From the NCBI RefSeq assembly GCF_001854765.1, contig NZ_LJJE01000060.1:1-64000 (forward strand): a stretch of DNA of 64,000 nt, written 5' to 3'. Within the stretch, counting starts at the first letter, position 1; each line of letters starts with the position of its first letter. Positions 61,012 through 64,000 of this stretch are shown piece by piece. The notes beneath the pieces were generated by a model, which saw only the letters and a list, made by a program, of their open reading frames with translations, did no database searches and had not been told where the DNA came from. A program made the translations under genes and the position numbers. The DNA comes from Vibrio sonorensis (GTDB taxonomy: Bacteria; Pseudomonadota; Gammaproteobacteria; Enterobacterales; Vibrionaceae).

Positions 61012-61030
61012 AATGTTATAACATAACATT
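61012..61030. promoter_or_regulatory. Zur box upstream of zur
   Basis: AATGTTAT-AAC-ATAACATT is a 19-bp palindrome with 8-base arms, close to the known gamma-proteobacterial Zur site. It ends 72 bases before the zur start, indicating zinc-dependent autoregulation. Confidence 0.75.
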
Positions 61031-61102
61031 TTATCAGTAGTTGAAGTCCCAGCTCGATAAAACCAACTCTGAGAACAATTAGGAAATGGAATTTCTAGGA
61101 TA

Positions 61103-61579
61103 ATGGAAATCTCGAAAACCGAAGATCTGAATACTCTAATCAGACATGCCGAAAAGCACTGTGCAGCACGTGGAACCCGCTTAACAGCCAAGCGAAAGCA
61201 AGTGTTAACAGGGTTGATTCGATCAGATCGAGCACTTTCAGCTTATGAACTGGTCGATTTTTGTAAGCAGCAGTTTGGCGAGTCACTATCGGCGATGTCC
61301 ACTTATCGCATCTTGGATTTTCTTGAACAGATGCACTTAGCTCATAAGCTGAACTCCACCAATAAGTTTGTCGCGTGTGAACATATTTGTCGCGACCACG
61401 AACACGGTGTTCCCCAGTTTCTGATTTGCCACAAGTGCAACAGTATTAAAGAGTTAACAATTAACCCTTCTACCATGACTCACATTGCGACGGATGCTCA
61501 CAACGAGGGATTTACCCTATTAAGTCCGCAGTTAGAGATTAACTGTTTATGTGAAGCATGTGCCAATCAAGACGCCTAA
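61103..61579 (+). CDS. zur: Fur-family zinc uptake regulator Zur
   Basis: This 158-residue Fur-family protein has the winged-helix DNA-binding part (about 20-90, TRLTAKRKQVLTGLIRS, SAMSTYRILDFLEQ). It also has two cysteine pairs, CHKC and the C-terminal CLCEAC, that hold structural zinc. Gene order (zur, dihydroorotase paralogue, COG0523 GTPase) points to Zur and not Fur. It represses zinc uptake and zinc-sparing genes. Confidence 0.93.
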   Translation: MEISKTEDLNTLIRHAEKHCAARGTRLTAKRKQVLTGLIRSDRALSAYELVDFCKQQFGESLSAMSTYRILDFLEQMHLAHKLNSTNKFVACEHICRDHEHGVPQFLICHKCNSIKELTINPSTMTHIATDAHNEGFTLLSPQLEINCLCEACANQDA

Positions 61580-61720
61580 CTCTGCGTTTCTAATAGCTAC
61601 AGCTCGATAAAACAACGTAAGAAAAAATGATGTAAGCGCACTTGGCCTACATCAGGACTAATCAACATTCGCACTGACAAAGTTCACGCTTGTTTTAAGG
61701 CGAAAGACCTACGGAGATAA

Positions 61721-63067
61721 ATGTTCCACATGACAGTAACACTATTTAAAAATGCCCTAGTGGTGAATGAAGGCCAAGTGCTAGAGACCGATGTAAAAGT
61801 CGAAAACTCAGTGATCACTCAGGTTAAAAAGCATATACCTGAAACACAAGCTGACGAAGTGATTGATGCGAAAGGGTGTTATTTGTTGCCCGGTATGATA
61901 GACGACCAAGTTCATTTTAGAGAGCCGGGACTGACCCATAAGGGGTCGATAGCATCAGAATCAAGAGCGGCAGTGGCTGGTGGTATTACAAGCTATATGG
62001 AGATGCCGAATGTCAATCCAGCCACTACCACCATTAAGGCGCTCGAAGATAAGTTCGAAATCGCGGAGCAAAGCTCACTTGCAAACTACTCGTTCTACCT
62101 AGGTGCAACAGAAGATAACTTAGAAGAAATTAAAAGGTTAGATCCAACAAGTCATTGTGGGGTAAAAGTCTTTATGGGCGCTTCGACGGGCAATCTTTTG
62201 GTCGAACGACCAGACGCTTTAGAAGCCATTTTCCGCGAGGCACCGGTGTTAATCGTGACCCATTGTGAAAGTGGTGATGTGATCGCGAAAAACAAGGCGA
62301 AGGTACTAGAGTCAAAGTCTCAGCTAACCATTGATGATCATCCAATTGTACGCGATGACGAAGCGTGTTACGCCTCTTCCTCCTATGCAGTCACACTAGC
62401 GAAAAAGTATCAAAGTGATTTGCACGTGTTGCACATTACGACGGAGAAAGAGTTAGCACTGTTCGAATCGGGCCCCATTGAAGGTAAAAAGATTACCGCG
62501 GAAGCCTGTGTACACCACTTGTGGTTTAGCAATGAAGATTATGCCACACGGGGTAATGAAATTAAGTGTAATCCGGCTGTGAAATACCCCAGCGATAGGG
62601 ACGCACTGATCAAAGCGTTACATTCTAATCAAATCGACATTATTGCTACCGATCACGCTCCCCATACGTGGGAAGAAAAACAAGTTCCTTATGAACAGGC
62701 TCCAGCGGGTTTACCTTTAGTTCAACACGCTTTACTTACTCTGTTAGAGCACGTCAATAAAGGCAAAATGACGATCGAACAAGTAGTAGAAAAAACCGCG
62801 CATAATCCAGCGATTCGATATGGAATAGAAAAGCGTGGTTATATCAAAGAAGGTTACTTTGCAGACTTGGTATTGGTAGACGGTAAAGGCTCAACACACG
62901 TAACCAACGAGAATGCACTTTACTACTGTGAATGGTCACCGTTCGCTGGCGAAACCTTCTCTGCTTCGATAAAAGCCACATGGGTGAATGGAACGCTAGT
63001 CTACAGTGAAAAACAAGGGGTAATGGATACGTCGAACGCAGCAATGAGACTGGTGTTTAACCGCTAA
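61721..63067 (+). CDS. Dihydroorotase-family amidohydrolase, probable zinc-sparing paralogue
   Basis: This 448-residue amidohydrolase of the dihydroorotase family has the metal region DDQVHFREPG (residues 61-70), where the first histidine of the usual HxH is Gln63. Carbamylated lysine is K149 (GVKVFMG), with H181, H238 and D311 (TDHAPH) as other ligands. Dihydroorotase closes carbamoyl-aspartate to dihydroorotate in pyrimidine synthesis. Paralogues in Zur regulons are thought to replace the zinc enzyme when zinc is scarce; the altered first ligand fits but does not prove this. It follows zur by 141 bases. An alternative start is ATG 61730. Confidence 0.9.
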   Translation: MFHMTVTLFKNALVVNEGQVLETDVKVENSVITQVKKHIPETQADEVIDAKGCYLLPGMIDDQVHFREPGLTHKGSIASESRAAVAGGITSYMEMPNVNPATTTIKALEDKFEIAEQSSLANYSFYLGATEDNLEEIKRLDPTSHCGVKVFMGASTGNLLVERPDALEAIFREAPVLIVTHCESGDVIAKNKAKVLESKSQLTIDDHPIVRDDEACYASSSYAVTLAKKYQSDLHVLHITTEKELALFESGPIEGKKITAEACVHHLWFSNEDYATRGNEIKCNPAVKYPSDRDALIKALHSNQIDIIATDHAPHTWEEKQVPYEQAPAGLPLVQHALLTLLEHVNKGKMTIEQVVEKTAHNPAIRYGIEKRGYIKEGYFADLVLVDGKGSTHVTNENALYYCEWSPFAGETFSASIKATWVNGTLVYSEKQGVMDTSNAAMRLVFNR

Positions 63068-63078
63068 TATTAGCCAAC

Positions 63079-63098
63079 TTGGGGGCTAAGGCCCCCAA
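63079..63098 (+). other. Hairpin between the dihydroorotase paralogue and the GTPase gene
   Basis: TTGGGGGC / GCCCCCAA with a 4-base loop and no T-tract lies just before the GTPase ribosome-binding site. It could attenuate or protect transcript ends. Confidence 0.4.
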
Positions 63099-63114
63099 AG
63101 AGAGGAAGTAAATA

Positions 63115-64000
63115 ATGAGCAGTACAAATAAGCTTGAAGCGGTCCCTACCAATATCATTACTGGATTTTTGGGGGCGGGGAAAACAACGGCCATTTTACA
63201 GTTGATGGAGAACAAGCCGGATAACGAACGTTGGGCGGTGTTGGTCAATGAGTTTGGCGAAATTGGAATTGACGGCAGCTTGATTGAAGGCAAGCAAAGT
63301 GGGGGAGAGCGCGTCTATGTTCGCGAAGTACCCGGCGGCTGTATGTGTTGTGTCGCAGGGTTGCCGATGCAAGTAGCGCTTAATCAACTGCTCAGCGAAG
63401 CAAAACCCGATCGATTGCTGATTGAACCAACCGGTCTAGGGCATCCAAAGGAAGTGTTAGATACACTGACATCAGAATACTATCGAGAAGCTCTGTTGTT
63501 AGAAAAAACCATCACTTTGGTGGACGCGCGACAACTGTCTGACCCTCGTTATACTTCACATGACACGTTCAATCAGCAAATCTCGATGGCCGATGTCGTT
63601 ATCGGTAACAAAACCGATCTCTATGGGGAAAATGAAAAGCAAAACTTAGTGGATTACGTGGCAACCCGAGGGAAAAAGAAGGTTAAGACGTATTTTACTG
63701 AGGGTGGAAACATACCAATTGCAGTGTTATCGGGAAGTACTGGTGTTTGCCATGAAGATGACTCAACCTGTCACCATGACCACCATGACCACCATGACCA
63801 CCATGACCACCATGACCACCATGACCACCATAATTCGCGCCCTTTGGTGTCAGACCTTCCTATTCCAGAGTCAGGCTATCTCAAAGCTGAAAACTCTGGT
63901 GAAGGTTATCAAAGTGTGGGGTGGCGGTTTACACCAGAGAAGATTTTTAGCTTAGCTAAAATCAGAACATTGCTAACGACTATTCAAGCGGAACGAATCA
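63115..64000 (+). CDS. COG0523 zinc metallochaperone-type GTPase with His-rich tract (cut by window end)
   Basis: The first 295 codons of a G3E-family GTPase read to the window edge. Walker A is GFLGAGKTT, the metal motif GGCMCC is intact, followed by LLIEPTGLGHP and GNKTD. Near residue 220-240 is a HHDHHDHHD tract, an expected metal-binding feature of zinc-linked COG0523 proteins. It follows zur and the dihydroorotase paralogue, so it is likely induced by zinc starvation. AGAGGAAG precedes the ATG. The C-terminal CobW domain starts at the edge (WRFTPEKIF). Confidence 0.93.
   Translation, partial: MSSTNKLEAVPTNIITGFLGAGKTTAILQLMENKPDNERWAVLVNEFGEIGIDGSLIEGKQSGGERVYVREVPGGCMCCVAGLPMQVALNQLLSEAKPDRLLIEPTGLGHPKEVLDTLTSEYYREALLLEKTITLVDARQLSDPRYTSHDTFNQQISMADVVIGNKTDLYGENEKQNLVDYVATRGKKKVKTYFTEGGNIPIAVLSGSTGVCHEDDSTCHHDHHDHHDHHDHHDHHDHHNSRPLVSDLPIPESGYLKAENSGEGYQSVGWRFTPEKIFSLAKIRTLLTTIQAERI
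63772..63834 (+). repeat. 9-bp tandem repeat encoding the His-His-Asp tract
   Basis: Six perfect copies of CACCATGAC (63772-63825) and one variant CACCATAAT follow in frame inside the COG0523 GTPase gene. Each unit encodes His-His-Asp. Copy number could vary by slippage without changing frame. Confidence 0.9.

Noticed and set aside
60877..61191. A minus-strand open frame across the zur start
   Set aside because: It runs through the zur leader and Zur box and resembles no protein.
63772..63834. Short tandem repeats as a possible CRISPR array
   Set aside because: The units are 9 bp, contiguous and in frame in a GTPase gene; there are no spacers.

Overview
The window looks like a stretch of a Vibrionaceae (Vibrio-type) main chromosome. 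The reasons are a FabV enoyl-ACP reductase next to a PsrA-like regulator and FadE, the competence regulator TfoX, a PanP-type aspartate decarboxylase, HexR, ybjL-grxA, metR/metE, and a large chemosensory operon. No rRNA, tRNA, insertion sequence, prophage or CRISPR array was seen.

Layout. (1) 1-9.3 kb is an accessory, defence-like segment. It holds a NYN-LOTUS RNase-type protein and a formylglycine-generating-enzyme-fold protein on the minus strand. On the plus strand is a type III restriction-modification operon whose first gene encodes a small protein with nuclease-like residues. (2) 9.5-14.2 kb has a small lipoprotein, a COG0523 GTPase without its cysteine motif behind a Zur-like box, a GabD-type aldehyde dehydrogenase and a D-cysteine desulfhydrase/ACC deaminase-like enzyme coupled to a DUF1496 protein. 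(3) 14.2-29.9 kb is fatty-acid metabolism (psrA, fadE, fabV) followed by housekeeping genes: ybjL, grxA, an iron alcohol dehydrogenase, hexR, panP, lysO, an HDOD protein and tfoX. (4) 30-35.2 kb holds a histidine kinase/response regulator pair, a DUF945 protein and serC. (5) 35.3-47.4 kb is a coupled chemosensory operon (membrane coiled-coil protein, cheY, STAS, cheA, mcp, cheW, cheW, cheR, cheB, GGDEF-EAL) with a paralogous receptor inverted at its end. (6) 47.5-55.1 kb has ygiQ and two tandem EAL-CBS proteins. (7) 55.2-64 kb has a membrane protein, a DUF4250 protein, metR/metE, a tandem Usp protein, and zur with a dihydroorotase paralogue and a His-rich COG0523 GTPase that runs off the window.

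How the genes work together. The chemosensory block and the three EAL proteins suggest a local c-di-GMP/chemosensory theme: its CheA carries MshEN-like motifs and its last gene is a probable phosphodiesterase. Zinc limitation is a second theme, with two COG0523 genes about 53 kb apart, each downstream of a near-identical palindrome.

Caution on sequence quality: eleven genes, including metE, fadE and ygiQ, carry thirteen single-base frame breaks (three in res), each explicable by a gain or loss in a short mononucleotide run. They look much more like consensus errors than biology. These genes are annotated here as single reading frames with the break position given.
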